This document shows positions 9,063-18,268 of a stretch of DNA of 64,000 nucleotides, one piece after another. A model generated the notes under the pieces. It did no database searches. It had not been told where the DNA came from and saw nothing but the letters and a program-made list of their open reading frames with translations. Position 1 is the first letter of the stretch. Each line of letters opens with the position of its first letter. The stretch is from JBGPTK01 sp963797765 (GTDB lineage: Bacteria; Acidobacteriota; Terriglobia; Acidiferrales; UBA7541): positions 248,001 to 312,000 of the forward strand of contig CAWCQU010000004.1 of the NCBI GenBank assembly GCA_963797765.1. The letters are read 5' to 3'. Position numbers and translations under genes: made by a program.

Positions 9063-10043
9063 TTATGCACCCACCGCCTGCTTTGCCACTACAGACTTCA
9101 CCGCCTGCACGATCTTGTTTTCATCCGGCAAAACATAATTCTCCAGCGGCTCACTATAAGGAATCGAAGTATCCATCGCCGTCACCATCTTCACCGGCGC
9201 CTTCAAATACCGGAATCCGTGCTCGGCGATTTCCCCCGCGATTATCACCGCAGCGGACGAGTGGCGCGGCGCTTGGTCCACTAGCACTAGTCTTCCGGTC
9301 TTCCTCACCGATTCCACGATCGTCTCCACATCCAGCGGCGCCAGCGTTCGCGGATCAATCACCTCCGCGCTGATTCCCTCCGCCGCAAGTTGTTCCGCCG
9401 CAGCCAGCGACTTCTTCACCATCCATCCCGTCGCCACGATCGTCACGTCCGTCCCGGCTCGCTTCACATCCGCAACTCCAAACGGAATCACGAATTCGCC
9501 ATCCGGCACTTCGCCTTTCTCGAGAGTCAACATGTAGTGATGCAAATAAACCACCGGATTTTCGTCGCGGATCGCCGCAGCCAACAAACCTTTGGCGTCC
9601 GCGGGAGTCGAAGGCAGCGCCACCTTCAATCCCGGAATTCCCATCATCGTGTGATACACGCAGTTCGAATGCTGCCCCGCCCATCCTGCCGCAAATCCGT
9701 AACCGGCCTTCAGTACCAGCGGCACTTTCACTTGCCCACCGGACATATAGCGCATGCGCGGCGCTTCATTGATCACCTGGTCCATCGCCACCAGCATAAA
9801 TTCGCTCATCCACAGTTCCACCACCGGCCTCAGGCCCGTCATCGCTGCGCCAACCGCGATTCCAATTTCCGCCGTTTCCGAAATCGGAGTGATGCGCACG
9901 CGATTCTTGCCGAACATTTTCAGCATCGGATCGCGCTCCGTCATTCCCAGGTTCTGGCCGTAAAAAATTACGTTCGCGTCGCGCTGCATTTCTTCCATGA
10001 TTGCGGTCGCGATCGCTTCGCCGTACATCATCTCGCGCGCCAT
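9063..10043 (-). CDS. 2-oxoacid dehydrogenase E1 component, beta subunit
   Basis: 326-residue transketolase-like E1 beta subunit (AcoB/PdhB/BkdA2 type), normal length for the family. The N-terminus MYGEAIATAIMEEMQRDANVIF, ETAEIGIAVGAAMTGLRPVVE, and GYGFAAGWAGQHSNCVYHTMMGIPGLKVALPSTPADAKGLL match the TPP/PP-domain core, followed by the transketolase C-domain (IVATGWMVKKSLAAAEQL, EVIDPRTLAPLD). With the alpha subunit it forms the alpha2-beta2 E1 that decarboxylates a 2-oxoacid, or cleaves acetoin, and transfers the acyl group to a lipoyl domain. It follows the alpha gene after 12 bp with a strong AGGAGGG site, so it is the second gene of the operon. Which substrate is used cannot be read from the sequence. 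Confidence 0.9.
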   Translation of the reverse strand: MAREMMYGEAIATAIMEEMQRDANVIFYGQNLGMTERDPMLKMFGKNRVRITPISETAEIGIAVGAAMTGLRPVVELWMSEFMLVAMDQVINEAPRMRYMSGGQVKVPLVLKAGYGFAAGWAGQHSNCVYHTMMGIPGLKVALPSTPADAKGLLAAAIRDENPVVYLHHYMLTLEKGEVPDGEFVIPFGVADVKRAGTDVTIVATGWMVKKSLAAAEQLAAEGISAEVIDPRTLAPLDVETIVESVRKTGRLVLVDQAPRHSSAAVIIAGEIAEHGFRYLKAPVKMVTAMDTSIPYSEPLENYVLPDENKIVQAVKSVVAKQAVGA

Positions 10044-10055
10044 TTTCGATCCCTC

Positions 10056-11132
10056 CTATGCAAAAACGTGCTGGGTCGCTTCTTCCGGCGCCGGCAACGG
10101 GCTGGCCAGTGCGAATTTCACGGCTTCGTCCATCTCCCCGTGCGCCGCATCCTCGATTCGCTTGGCATCCTCTTCCGATAAGACTCCGTCGCTGATCAGT
10201 TGTGCCCGGAATTTCAGATTCGGATCATTCGCCCGCGCCGCATGGTACTCGGCCTTGTTTCCGTAAACGCCCACGGCTTCATGATCGGGAAACTGGGTCG
10301 GCACCGGAGGCACGGTGATCGCGTTGCCATGCGCGCTCAGCCGGTAAAATTTCGATTCAATCAAACTCGGTCCGTCTCCCGCTCTCGCGCGCTCCGCCGC
10401 CTTCCCCACTTCCGCGTACACCGCCAGCACATCCGTGCCATCCACCGTGGCGCCCGGAATGCTGAACGCTTCCGCCTTCTTCGAAAGCGGATCGCCCGCA
10501 ATATAATTCGCGTCCTCCAAACTGATGTGCGTGTAAGCCTGATATTCGTTGTTCTCCAAAACGTAAACGATCGGCAATTTCCACACCGCAGCCATATTCA
10601 ACGATTCGTAAAAGGCTCCTTGCTTCGAAGCTCCATCGCCAAAAAAACAGTAAACAATTTGCCCCGTTTTTTTCACCTGAGCCGTCAGCGCCGCTCCCGT
10701 AGCGTGCGCGATGCTCTGCCCGATAATTCCGGAAGTCCCCGGAAAATGATGCGCCGGATCGGCCAGATGCATCGACCCGCCAAATCCCCCGCACAGTCCG
10801 TCCTTCCTCCCATAAAGCTCCGCCATCATTCTCTTCGTCGAACTGCCCTGCACAATGGGATACCCATGGCACCGGTAACTGGGCATCGCCAGATCCGTTT
10901 CCCGCCGAGTCGACAGCGCCCCCACGATGCTGGCCTCCGCTCCATCCGCAAGATGCGTATGCCCGCGCATCGCCCCCGGATGCTCCACAAACGTCCGCTT
11001 CACTCGTTCCTCAAACTCCCGAATCCGCACCATCTGCGCATACATCCATCCCAACCTCTCTTTTCCTGGGAACGCCAATCTCCCGATTGGCGTTTTCCCC
11101 GCGCTTCCAGGCTCTTGGTTGTTTTGCATCAT
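10056..11132 (-). CDS. 2-oxoacid dehydrogenase E1 component, alpha subunit
   Basis: 358 residues as drawn. The TPP-binding motif is visible as GDGASKQGAFYESLNMAAVW followed by LPIVYVLENNEYQ, and MYAQMVRIREFEERVKR plus GSMHLADPAHHFPGTSGIIG are typical of AcoA/PdhA proteins. It pairs with the beta gene 12 bp downstream. The start is uncertain. ATG at 11132 (or 11129) has AGGAG upstream. However, residues 11-24 are encoded by a perfect palindrome (11071-11094) that looks like an intergenic repeat, and ATG at 11045 has its own AGAGAGG 9 nt upstream and would begin at the conserved MYAQMVRIREFEE. The shorter form (329 residues) fits the family better. A stand-alone lipoyl protein gene lies just upstream. 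Confidence 0.88.
   Translation of the reverse strand: MMQNNQEPGSAGKTPIGRLAFPGKERLGWMYAQMVRIREFEERVKRTFVEHPGAMRGHTHLADGAEASIVGALSTRRETDLAMPSYRCHGYPIVQGSSTKRMMAELYGRKDGLCGGFGGSMHLADPAHHFPGTSGIIGQSIAHATGAALTAQVKKTGQIVYCFFGDGASKQGAFYESLNMAAVWKLPIVYVLENNEYQAYTHISLEDANYIAGDPLSKKAEAFSIPGATVDGTDVLAVYAEVGKAAERARAGDGPSLIESKFYRLSAHGNAITVPPVPTQFPDHEAVGVYGNKAEYHAARANDPNLKFRAQLISDGVLSEEDAKRIEDAAHGEMDEAVKFALASPLPAPEEATQHVFA
11071..11094. repeat. Palindrome in the 5' end of the E1 alpha gene
   Basis: AACGCCAATC-TCCC-GATTGGCGTT is a perfect 10-bp inverted repeat with TCCC loop. It lies inside the longer E1 alpha reading frame or, if translation starts at 11045, in its leader. Confidence 0.6.
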
Positions 11133-11210
11133 CCGCTCCTGATAATTCTACGACCCCGCAACCGCCGTCACCCGGCATTCCAAAAACGCGAATCCGTTAT
11201 CTGCTATTTC

Positions 11211-11237
11211 CTTCTGCGCTCTCCGCGTCTCTGCGGT
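11211..11237. repeat. TTCTGCGCTCTCCGC...TCTGCGGTAA repeat (copy 1)
   Basis: The sequence is nearly identical to 55180-55208 in another part of the window, in an intergenic setting both times. It is a dispersed repeat of unknown role. Confidence 0.5.
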
Positions 11238-11269
11238 AAACAAATCCTGTACTGAACGCAGCGCGCCGC

Positions 11270-11560
11270 CTATCTATCTTGGTCTAGGATTTCAATCTCG
11301 CAAAGTGCCTCGCCCACCGGTACCTCAGATTTTTCTTCAGCAAAAATCTTCACCAATACTCCTGCAACAATCGATTCCAGTTCGTAACTCACTTTATCCG
11401 TCTCGAGTTCCACCACCGCCTCTCCAATCGCAACCGGTTCCCCCACCCGCTTCAGCCACTTCACCACTCTCACTTTGGTGGTCGGAATCCCGCCAGTCTT
11501 CGGAACCGTTAGCGTTGTTGCGATGACAATCCTCCCGAAGATCCCTAGAAGCCATACCAT
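11270..11560 (-). CDS. Stand-alone biotinyl/lipoyl-domain protein
   Basis: 96 residues covering one lipoyl/biotinyl hammerhead domain: VPKTGGIPTTKVRVVKWLKRVGEPVAIGEAVVELETDKVSYELES, in which the Lys of ETDKVS is the lipoylation site, then GVLVKIFAEEKSEVPVGEALCEIE. It resembles only the first about 80 residues of an E2 acyltransferase. There is no peripheral-subunit-binding or catalytic domain, and the frame stops right after the domain. It lies just upstream of the E1 alpha/beta genes on the same strand, so it probably accepts the acyl group made by that E1. The conserved part begins around residue 15, and the first residues (MVWLLGIFGRIVI) may not be translated. No E2 catalytic core or E3 gene is in the window. 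Confidence 0.75.
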   Translation of the reverse strand: MVWLLGIFGRIVIATTLTVPKTGGIPTTKVRVVKWLKRVGEPVAIGEAVVELETDKVSYELESIVAGVLVKIFAEEKSEVPVGEALCEIEILDQDR

Positions 11561-11571
11561 GAATGCCTTTT

Positions 11572-11636
11572 AGGGGGTCGGAGCTTCAGCTCCGACATTC
11601 GAAGTCCCACAAAAGGTGGGCTTTAGCCCCTGAAGG
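11572..11636. repeat. Twin-hairpin intergenic repeat, copy 1
   Basis: GTCGGAGCT-TC-AGCTCCGAC (11577-11596) is followed about 20 nt later by GTGGGCTTTAGCCCCTGA. The same two-hairpin unit recurs in the same orientation at 14659-14722 and 20154-20215. Confidence 0.75.
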
Positions 11637-11681
11637 CAATCCGGGAAACTCTTCGTCGTAATTCATGAGATGAGTCGTAAC

Positions 11682-13010
11682 TCAATTCACCGCTTCCAGA
11701 ATCGTCACCGCGCACGCCGCCAGATCATTCCCCACCAACCCGCCGCCATTTTCCGCCAGTCCCACACGCGCGTCCGCCACCTGAATTTCCCCCGCTTCCC
11801 CGCGCAATTGCAGGCACAATTCATTCAGCATCATCAATCCGGTAGCCCCGATCGGATGCCCGCGTGAAACCAGTCCACCTGACGCGTTGACCGGAATTTC
11901 CCCATCGCGCCTTGTTGCTCCCGACTCCGTAAACGGTCCGCCTTCCCCCCGGGCACAAAACCCCAAATCCTCGATCAAGTGAATTTCCGCGAACGAAGTC
12001 GCGTCATGCACTTCCGCCAAATCAATATCGGAAGGTTTCATCCCGGCCATCTGGAACGCGCGCTTCGCCGCAAGCACCGGCGCTCGCTCATCTTCCCAGG
12101 TCGCGTAAAACCGCCCTCCAGCCACCGCGTGCCCGCGAATTTTCACCGCCCGCCGCTGCGCTGCCGCAGGCAAGCTCCGCAGAAAATCCCTGGAGCAAAG
12201 CAGCGCCGCCGCCGCGCCATCCCCAATCGGCGCGCACATCGCCCGCGTCAATGGTTCGCTTACCATCCGATCCTCCAGCACCGCATCCACATCCATCGGA
12301 AAGCGATATTGCGCCCGCGGATTCCCCACCGAATTCGTATGATTTTTCGCCGCGGCGCTGGCGATTTGCCGCGAGGTGGTCCCGTAGCGTGCCATATGCG
12401 TCTTCGCCCACAACGCATAAATATCCATCGCGATCGACCGGTCCGGACTTCTCTCGAATCGCGAACCACAATCCGCTGCCATTTTCCCGTACAGATCGAT
12501 CCAAGCCTGCGGATCGAGAAAATCGGTCCCTTTCTCGAGCCGCACAAAAAACTCCCCGCGCCGCGTTGGGTCGTACATCTTCTCCATCCCAATCGCCAGC
12601 GATAGCTCACACTGTCCGGACAAAATGTCCTTCCACGCGCCATTGAACGCCAGGCTCGCGCTCGCGCAAGCCGCTTCAACATTCGTCGTCGCCACACCAG
12701 CCCGAAGCAAGCCCTCCTCCACCAGCGGCAGCAAGCACACTTGCCCCCGCACATTTGGCTGCCCCCAAAAATCGAGCATCATGTTGCTGAACCAGACGTG
12801 CCCGATCGCGCCGGCCCCCGCGCCGCCGTGCGCGCTGCCACTCGCGCCAGCATTGAAACCCGCATCGTCGAGCACACCCGCATACGCAGCCCGCACCAGT
12901 CCCTTGGCCGATTTATCAAAGAATCGTCCCACCGGCGTACTGTAAATCCCCAGTATGTATACGTCGTCTTTCACCGCACGATTCGCATTCGCCAATCTCT
13001 CGCCCCACAC
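11682..13010 (-). CDS. Thiolase-family protein (acetyl-CoA acetyltransferase / SCP-x type)
   Basis: 442-residue thiolase fold. The active-site Cys is in VEAACASASLAF, and the C-terminal His motif is GGLVSRGHPIGATG, followed by the LRGEAGEIQVADARVGLAENGGG segment typical of the SCP-x/SCP2-thiolase subgroup. Such enzymes cleave 3-oxoacyl-CoA with CoA, or run the reverse condensation. The N-terminal 15 residues before DDVYILGIYSTPVGRF are probably not conserved. The gene lies 9 bp after the acyl-CoA ligase gene and in the block with E1 alpha/beta and a lipoyl protein, so cleavage of a 3-oxoacyl (possibly aroyl-acetyl) CoA is a reasonable inference. It could also serve as the 3-oxoadipyl-CoA thiolase that the pca pathway needs. 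Confidence 0.85.
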   Translation of the reverse strand: MWGERLANANRAVKDDVYILGIYSTPVGRFFDKSAKGLVRAAYAGVLDDAGFNAGASGSAHGGAGAGAIGHVWFSNMMLDFWGQPNVRGQVCLLPLVEEGLLRAGVATTNVEAACASASLAFNGAWKDILSGQCELSLAIGMEKMYDPTRRGEFFVRLEKGTDFLDPQAWIDLYGKMAADCGSRFERSPDRSIAMDIYALWAKTHMARYGTTSRQIASAAAKNHTNSVGNPRAQYRFPMDVDAVLEDRMVSEPLTRAMCAPIGDGAAAALLCSRDFLRSLPAAAQRRAVKIRGHAVAGGRFYATWEDERAPVLAAKRAFQMAGMKPSDIDLAEVHDATSFAEIHLIEDLGFCARGEGGPFTESGATRRDGEIPVNASGGLVSRGHPIGATGLMMLNELCLQLRGEAGEIQVADARVGLAENGGGLVGNDLAACAVTILEAVN

Positions 13011-13019
13011 GCCATCTAT

Positions 13020-14595
13020 TTAATGAACGCTACGAGCCCTTCCTTCCCAGTACGGCTTCCGAAGCAACTTCTTGTCCGCCTTTCCCGCCGGTGTTTTCGG
13101 AATCTCTTCCACAAATTCCACGCTCTTGGGCGTCTTCACCCCTCCCAGGCAAGCTTTGCAGTGCGCGACGATTTCATCCTCGCTCAGTGCCGCCTTCACC
13201 CGCAGCACCACAATTGCTTTCACCGCCTCGCCCCATTTATCGTCCGGCACGCCGATCACCGCGCACTCGCGCACTTGCGCCAACTGCATCACTCCAGCCT
13301 CCACTTCCGCGCAAAAAACGTTAAACCCGCCGGTAATGATCATGTCTTTCTTCCGGTCCACGATATAGAAATATCCATCCTCGTCCCGGTAGCCGACGTC
13401 GCCCGTGTGATGCCAGCCATGAGACCGTATTTCCGCGGTCGCTTCCGGAAGGTTGTAATAACCCGCCGTCACCAGCGACCCTCGCGCCACAATTTCTCCC
13501 GCCTGGTCGGCCCAAGCAATTTCTCCCGCATCGTCCATCACCGCCAGCCGCACCGCCGACGTAGCCTTCCCGCAACTTCGCAGTCGTTCCGGATGATTGC
13601 CCCCAGCCGCCGCCGCAACTGTCTTCGAATCCAGAAAAGTCATCAGCATCGGCGCTTCCGTCTGCCCGTAGCTCTGGCACATGCACGGTCCGAAAATGTC
13701 CACGCCCTCCTTCAACTTGTCCGGAGCCACCGGCGAACCAGCCAGCAAGAAAACCCGCAAGCTCGAATAATCGAATTTACGCACCTCGGGATGGGCGAGC
13801 ATCGCGTAAAACGCGGTAGGCGGCAAAAACAAATGCGTCACGCGATGCCGTTCAATATTCCGCAAAACCTCCAGCGCATCAAATCCCGGCATCACCACGT
13901 TTGTTACCGCCCAACGTCGTCATAGCAAACGCCACCACGCCCGCAGCATGCGAAAGCGGCGCTGTGCTCAGGCACACCGGTTCGGCCACTTCACCTCTCC
14001 AGTAGTGGCTGGCCATTTCCGTCATGGTTCCCCACGCCAGGCTCGTCACCATCACGCCTTTCGCCGCTCCGGTAGTTCCTCCAGTAGGAACAAGCCCAAC
14101 CAGCCGGTCCAGATTCCCCCGCGCGTCTCCCCATTCAATTTCCTCCACTCCCTCCCCGCGCTTCATGAATGATTCCAGCGAAGGATTCCCCCCGTCTTCC
14201 GCATCGATGCAAACCAAATGCCGCAGAGTCGGCACCCGCCTCCGGATCTCATTCACCTGGTCCCCAAAGCTGCTGTGATAAAAAAGCCACGTCGTCCCCG
14301 CATACTTCATGTACTGCGCATTCGCATCCAGAGCATTTCGATAGTTGATTGGCACCCACACGCCGCCCGCCCGCATCAATCCCAGCATGCAGCACAGCAC
14401 GCGCGCGTCATTAATCGAATAAATCGCCACGCGTTCCTCGTCGCCCACGCGCAATCCGCTCGCCCACATGGCTCTCGCGATCGCGTGGGTGAACTCCTGC
14501 AACTCCCGATACGAATAGCGCATTCTGCCATCCACCAGCGCGATTCGATCCGGATGCGCCTCGGCTCCCTTATCAAAATAAGCGATTGCCTGCAT
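13020..14595 (-). pseudogene. Acyl-CoA synthetase (AMP-forming), frameshifted
   Basis: Two overlapping frames join into one normal ANL-superfamily ligase of about 525 residues. The first (14595 to about 13905) has the nucleotide motif VPTGGTTGAAKGVM; the second (about 13898-13020) has CQSYGQTEAP, HHTGDVGYRDEDGYFYIVDRKKDMIITGG split over the hinge, and the catalytic-lysine motif KTPAGKADKKLLR. They switch frame at the expected continuous stretch TTLGGTNVVMPGFDA, where one extra A/T pair lies at 13904-13905. If the base is a sequencing error this is an intact ligase activating a carboxylic acid as acyl-CoA for the thiolase downstream. If real, the gene is inactivated. A second frameshifted gene follows immediately upstream in the operon. 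Confidence 0.85.
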
Positions 14596-14658
14596 GTGAT
14601 TTCAGTCCGATCAAATCGCGCCGCGGCACAACTCGTGCGTGTTCCATAAATGGTTTCT

Positions 14659-14722
14659 AGGGGGTCGGAGCTTTAGCTCCGACATTGCATGGCCCCTAAA
14701 TGTTGGGCTTCAGCCCCTGAAG
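14659..14722. repeat. Twin-hairpin intergenic repeat, copy 2
   Basis: GTCGGAGCT-TT-AGCTCCGAC is followed by TTGGGCTTCAGCCCCTGA. It has the same unit and orientation as 11572-11636, again in a gap between operon genes. Confidence 0.75.
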
Positions 14723-14761
14723 CGCCCCTGGGAAGCCTGCCCGGTTTTCTTGAGTCGGCGC

Positions 14762-15872
14762 TCAATTCATCCGCGCCTTGGACAGCCCATGGCTTTCCAG
14801 CACCCGAAGCAACTCCCGGTGGCCAAATGCCTCCGAAGCCGAAGCAAATCCAATCTTCCGCGGCGCCGCATGAATCAAGCTGTGCGCCGCGTACGCCTGC
14901 AGCAATCCCGTCTGCCGGTAGCAGCAAGTCCCGAAAATCACGCACTGCGCAAAATCAATTGAACCCCGCCCCACCACCACGTCCACCGTCCGCTGTTCCC
15001 GAGTATTTTCCCGCGGAGGCATCCCCGCCTGCACCGAATTCGCCATTTCCGCCAGCTTGCGCGTTTGCTCGTCCTTCGGCAGCGGACTGATCTCCTTTTC
15101 ATAATACTTTTCCGTCGCCAGCACATTTTCCATGATCTGCCGGTCAAAAATTCCGCCAAGGCTTTTCACATTCGCAATCTGCGGATGATTTTTGTACCAA
15201 ACCGGATGTGGAAATCCGCCCCACGCCAGCACCAACTGTGTCCGCAACATCCCCGGAACCACGGCTTCGTGAGCGGTCGCGCGCGGCCACGGCTTGTAGC
15301 GATTCTGTTCCAGGTAAAACGCCTCGGTAGGAATTGCCGCAAAAATTGTCTGCGTGGATCCAAATGTCGGTATGCCGTTAAACATCGTGATTATTTCCAG
15401 CGTATCGATGTTCGCGTGTTCCAGGCATAGCCGCGCGGCAATGTCGCTCGGAGTCGACATATACGCCGTCGCCGGAGCCACCAGCAGCCCGCGTTCGGCA
15501 AATTTCGTCCCCCCAGTTTTCTTCCACTTCGCGCAGCCAGCCTTGCTCGCCGCCAATATCTAAATAATGGCATCCCGCTTTCAAGCTCGCTTCCACCACT
15601 CGCCGTCCGTGATAAAGAAACGGCCCAACCGTATTGCACACCACCTTCGCTCCCGCAAACAATTTCGCCAAATCATCCACGCTGCCGGCTGTTTCGACGA
15701 TCTCGTAGTCCGCCGTTTCGTTCCCCGGAACGTGTTTCATCACCTCTTCTATCTTCGCCCGGTTTCGTCCAGCCGCGATAAATGGCACGTTGTATTCGCG
15801 CAAAAATTCAGCCACCAGCCGCCCCGAGAATCCATTCGCTCCATACAACACCACCGGTCTTTTCGTGCTCAT
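14762..15872 (-). pseudogene. Saccharopine dehydrogenase-like NAD(P)-binding protein, frameshifted
   Basis: The first frame starts MSTKRPVVLYGANGFSGRLV, an NAD(P)-binding GxxGxxG start, and runs through AKVVCNTVGPFLYHGRRVVEA and CHYLDIGGEQGWLREVEENWG. The second frame takes over at KFAERGLLVAPATAYMSTPSD and continues to the C-terminus. The switch lies in a run of six C (15509-15514); five would restore one frame of about 370 residues, normal for the trans-acting enoyl-reductase / saccharopine-dehydrogenase-like family. The substrate is unknown; it may reduce a pathway intermediate in the aromatic block. A homopolymer slip makes sequencing error plausible. RBS and ATG at 15872 are not remarkable. 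Confidence 0.8.
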
Positions 15873-15912
15873 CCCATTCCTCCGTTCATTTCAAATCATT
15901 TTCCGATACCGC

Positions 15913-17157
15913 TCAAACTCCGCTCGCCGCCACCATCTCTCCCTGCTCTCTTTGAATGTGCGCGGTCTCTTTCAAGAACAGCGTCGCCAGAAACACCACC
16001 ACGGTCCCTCCGGCCGACATCAACAGCGGCGCTGCCAGTCCATGCAATTGCGCCAGCGCTCCTCCCACAACAGGCGCCAGTGTCGCCCCCACCAATTCTC
16101 CCGTTAACGTCGTCAACCCAATCGCCGTCGCCGCAAATTGCGCCGGAACACTTTCCGTCGGCACCAGCACCAACATCAACGCCGGAATACCCTGGCTCGT
16201 ATTCATCAAAAACACGATCCCCGCCAGCAGCCACGGATACGAATAGAGCGGCGAAACCAAAAGTGACAGCGGCACAAACGTAGCCATCCCCGCCATCAGC
16301 AGCAGCACCGGCTTGCGCCCCCATCGATCGGAAAGCGCCGGAAGCAACAGCCCGAAACAAAAGCTCCCCAGCCCCGACGCCCCCAGCAGAAATCCCGCCG
16401 TCGTTGCCGGTTGATGAGCCACTTCCGTGATGTACAGCGGCGCAAACACATTTTCCAGAAATAACCAGGAGATGAATCCTGAAGCCCCTGCGCAGCACAG
16501 CCAAATATTCCGGTAACGCAATATGGAGAGGTAATCCTTGAATCGGATCGCGTGTCCATGAAACGCCCGTTCGGAGTCTCGCCTCGGTTCGCGCACAAAT
16601 TTCCAGATCAGCATCCCCATCACAAATCCAGGAATGCCCGCCACGAAAAACGCCCAGCGCCATCCAAACCGCGCCGCGATTTGTGTCGTCAGCACTGGCG
16701 CAACCGCCAAACCTACCAGCGCCGCCGCGCTCACCACGATTCCGATATTCCGTCCCCGCCGCGATTCATCCGAAGATTCTTCGATCAACGCCGTCATGAT
16801 CGACCACGCCGGTCCCTCCGCGATTCCCATCAACCCCCGCACCAGCAGCAGTTGGTGGTAGTTGTGCACGATTCCCGAAAGCCACGAGAGCAGTGAAAAC
16901 GCAAATACCGCCGGAATCAAAATCCGCCGTCGTCCGAACCGGTCCGAAATAGCTCCAAACACCAGCGTCGAAAGCGCCCACGTCACCGCCAGCACGGAAG
17001 CCAACACTCCGATTTGTTCGTGAGTCAGATGAAATTCAGGAGCGATGTAAGGCGCCAGGTAAAGCTGCGACATCCGGTCCAGAAACACCGTTCCCCACGA
17101 AAAAAACAAAATGGCGACAAGCGTCCGCTCGTACCGCCGCGATTCCCCCGTCGTCAT
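15913..17157 (-). CDS. MFS transporter (aromatic acid / anion symporter type)
   Basis: 414 residues with about twelve membrane segments. The N-half loop 2-3 motif GAISDRFGRRRI is the MFS signature, and the second half has a matching LSDRWGRKP. The N-terminal half also shows LVRGLMGIAEGPAWSIMTALIEE, typical of the anion:cation symporter and aromatic acid:H+ symporter families. It closes the block of catabolic genes on the minus strand and lies next to the IclR regulator, so uptake of an aromatic or small organic acid is a likely job; export is not excluded. AGAGG precedes ATG. Confidence 0.85.
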   Translation of the reverse strand: MTTGESRRYERTLVAILFFSWGTVFLDRMSQLYLAPYIAPEFHLTHEQIGVLASVLAVTWALSTLVFGAISDRFGRRRILIPAVFAFSLLSWLSGIVHNYHQLLLVRGLMGIAEGPAWSIMTALIEESSDESRRGRNIGIVVSAAALVGLAVAPVLTTQIAARFGWRWAFFVAGIPGFVMGMLIWKFVREPRRDSERAFHGHAIRFKDYLSILRYRNIWLCCAGASGFISWLFLENVFAPLYITEVAHQPATTAGFLLGASGLGSFCFGLLLPALSDRWGRKPVLLLMAGMATFVPLSLLVSPLYSYPWLLAGIVFLMNTSQGIPALMLVLVPTESVPAQFAATAIGLTTLTGELVGATLAPVVGGALAQLHGLAAPLLMSAGGTVVVFLATLFLKETAHIQREQGEMVAASGV

Positions 17158-17188
17158 CCTCTGCGCTCCAAACTCCCTCCGTACGTCA

Positions 17189-17280
17189 TGTAGGGGCCGG
17201 CTTTAGCCGCGCCCTTTTTTTCCCGCCCCGCCCACGCACCAGCAGTCATTCCGAACCCGCATTCCGGGTCAGGAATCCAG
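17189..17280. repeat. Two short dispersed repeats between MFS and IclR genes
   Basis: TGTAGGGGCCGGCTTTAGCC (17189 on) forms a small GGCT/AGCC hairpin followed by a run of T. GTCATTCCGAACCC...GGAATCC (17245-17280) belongs to the same family as 25390-25421 and 45001-45063. Confidence 0.5.
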
Positions 17281-17329
17281 AGTAGCTTCCAATCCTCAAG
17301 CAGCAGCGTTTTGTCCCCGCCGGTACTCC

Positions 17330-18205
17330 TCACCTCAACAACATGCTCAATTCCTGCGCCGCCGCCCGTAAATGCGGCAGAAACTTCGTCTGCAAATTCT
17401 GAATCGAAACCCGCTGCGCATGCGTTCCCACATTCAGCGCCGCCACAGCCCTCCCATTCGGACTTTGAATCGGAACAGCCATCGACCGCAATCCAACCTC
17501 CAGTTCCTGATCCACGATCGCAAATCCGTTCCGCTTCACCAGCCCCAGCACCTGCCGCAATTTTTCAGCGGTCGTAACGCTGCGTTCGGTATAGCGCGTG
17601 AATTTCACGCGCTCCAGATATGCCTCCACTTCTTCCGCTGGCAAATTCGCCAGCAGCACTCGACCCATCGAAGTGCAAAACGCCGGCAACCGGCTTCCCA
17701 CCCCCAAATCAATCGACATGATTCGCGTCACGTTCACGCGCGCAATGTAGACGATGTCGTCGCCTTCCAGCGTCGCGATCGAGCAGGATTCGTGCAGCAA
17801 TCGGCTTACGTGCTGCAACACAGGCTGCGCCGCGGTCGCCAGCGGCATGGACGAAATATAGGAATGGCCCAGCGTCAAAATCCGCGGTCGCAGAAAAAAA
17901 TGCCGTCCATCATCGCTGCCCGCAAACCCAAGTTTCACCAGCGTGTATAAACAACGGCGCACCGCCGCGCGCGAAAGCCCCGTCTTTCCGCTTAAATGGG
18001 AAATGGTTTGTTGAGTTTTACGCTCGGAAAAAGCCTGGATCACCGCCAGCCCGCGCGCCAGCGATGTCATGAAGTTCGGATCGCCCGTCAGAGCGTCAAT
18101 CTGCTCGGACGGAGCAATGGGTTTTTCCGGAGGACGAATCGTTTGTGTCGCGGGGCGATCCTCTTTTACCGGGACCGCTGGCAATTCCGTACGAGGAGTA
18201 GGCAT
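17330..18205 (-). CDS. IclR-family regulator, PcaR/PobR-like
   Basis: 291 residues from ATG 18205. An in-frame start 129 nt further upstream is rejected because AGGTGAAGG lies just before this ATG and the extension has no conserved sequence. Residues about 45-110 hold the IclR winged helix (FMTSLARGLAVIQAF, TQQTISHLSGKTGLSRAAVRRCLYTL). The C-terminal effector domain has SCSIATLEGDDIVYIARV, RLPAFCTSMGRVLLA, GFAIVDQELEVGLRSMAVPI and NGRAVAALNVG, typical of PcaR/PcaU/PobR regulators of aromatic catabolism. It is divergent from the CoA-transferase/pca operon, and the 238-bp gap contains a sequence resembling the Pseudomonas PcaR box. It probably activates the operon in response to 3-oxoadipate or protocatechuate. 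Confidence 0.9.
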   Translation of the reverse strand: MPTPRTELPAVPVKEDRPATQTIRPPEKPIAPSEQIDALTGDPNFMTSLARGLAVIQAFSERKTQQTISHLSGKTGLSRAAVRRCLYTLVKLGFAGSDDGRHFFLRPRILTLGHSYISSMPLATAAQPVLQHVSRLLHESCSIATLEGDDIVYIARVNVTRIMSIDLGVGSRLPAFCTSMGRVLLANLPAEEVEAYLERVKFTRYTERSVTTAEKLRQVLGLVKRNGFAIVDQELEVGLRSMAVPIQSPNGRAVAALNVGTHAQRVSIQNLQTKFLPHLRAAAQELSMLLR

Positions 18206-18268
18206 GTCCTTCACCTGAGTTCCAGAGGCCGCAGAGCATACACGATGCGTCCGATATACGCACGTTAT

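Noticed and set aside
12741..13925. 394-residue open frame on the plus strand
   Set aside because: It runs opposite the thiolase and acyl-CoA ligase genes, has a His/Arg-biased composition typical of antisense frames in GC-rich DNA, and no family resemblance.
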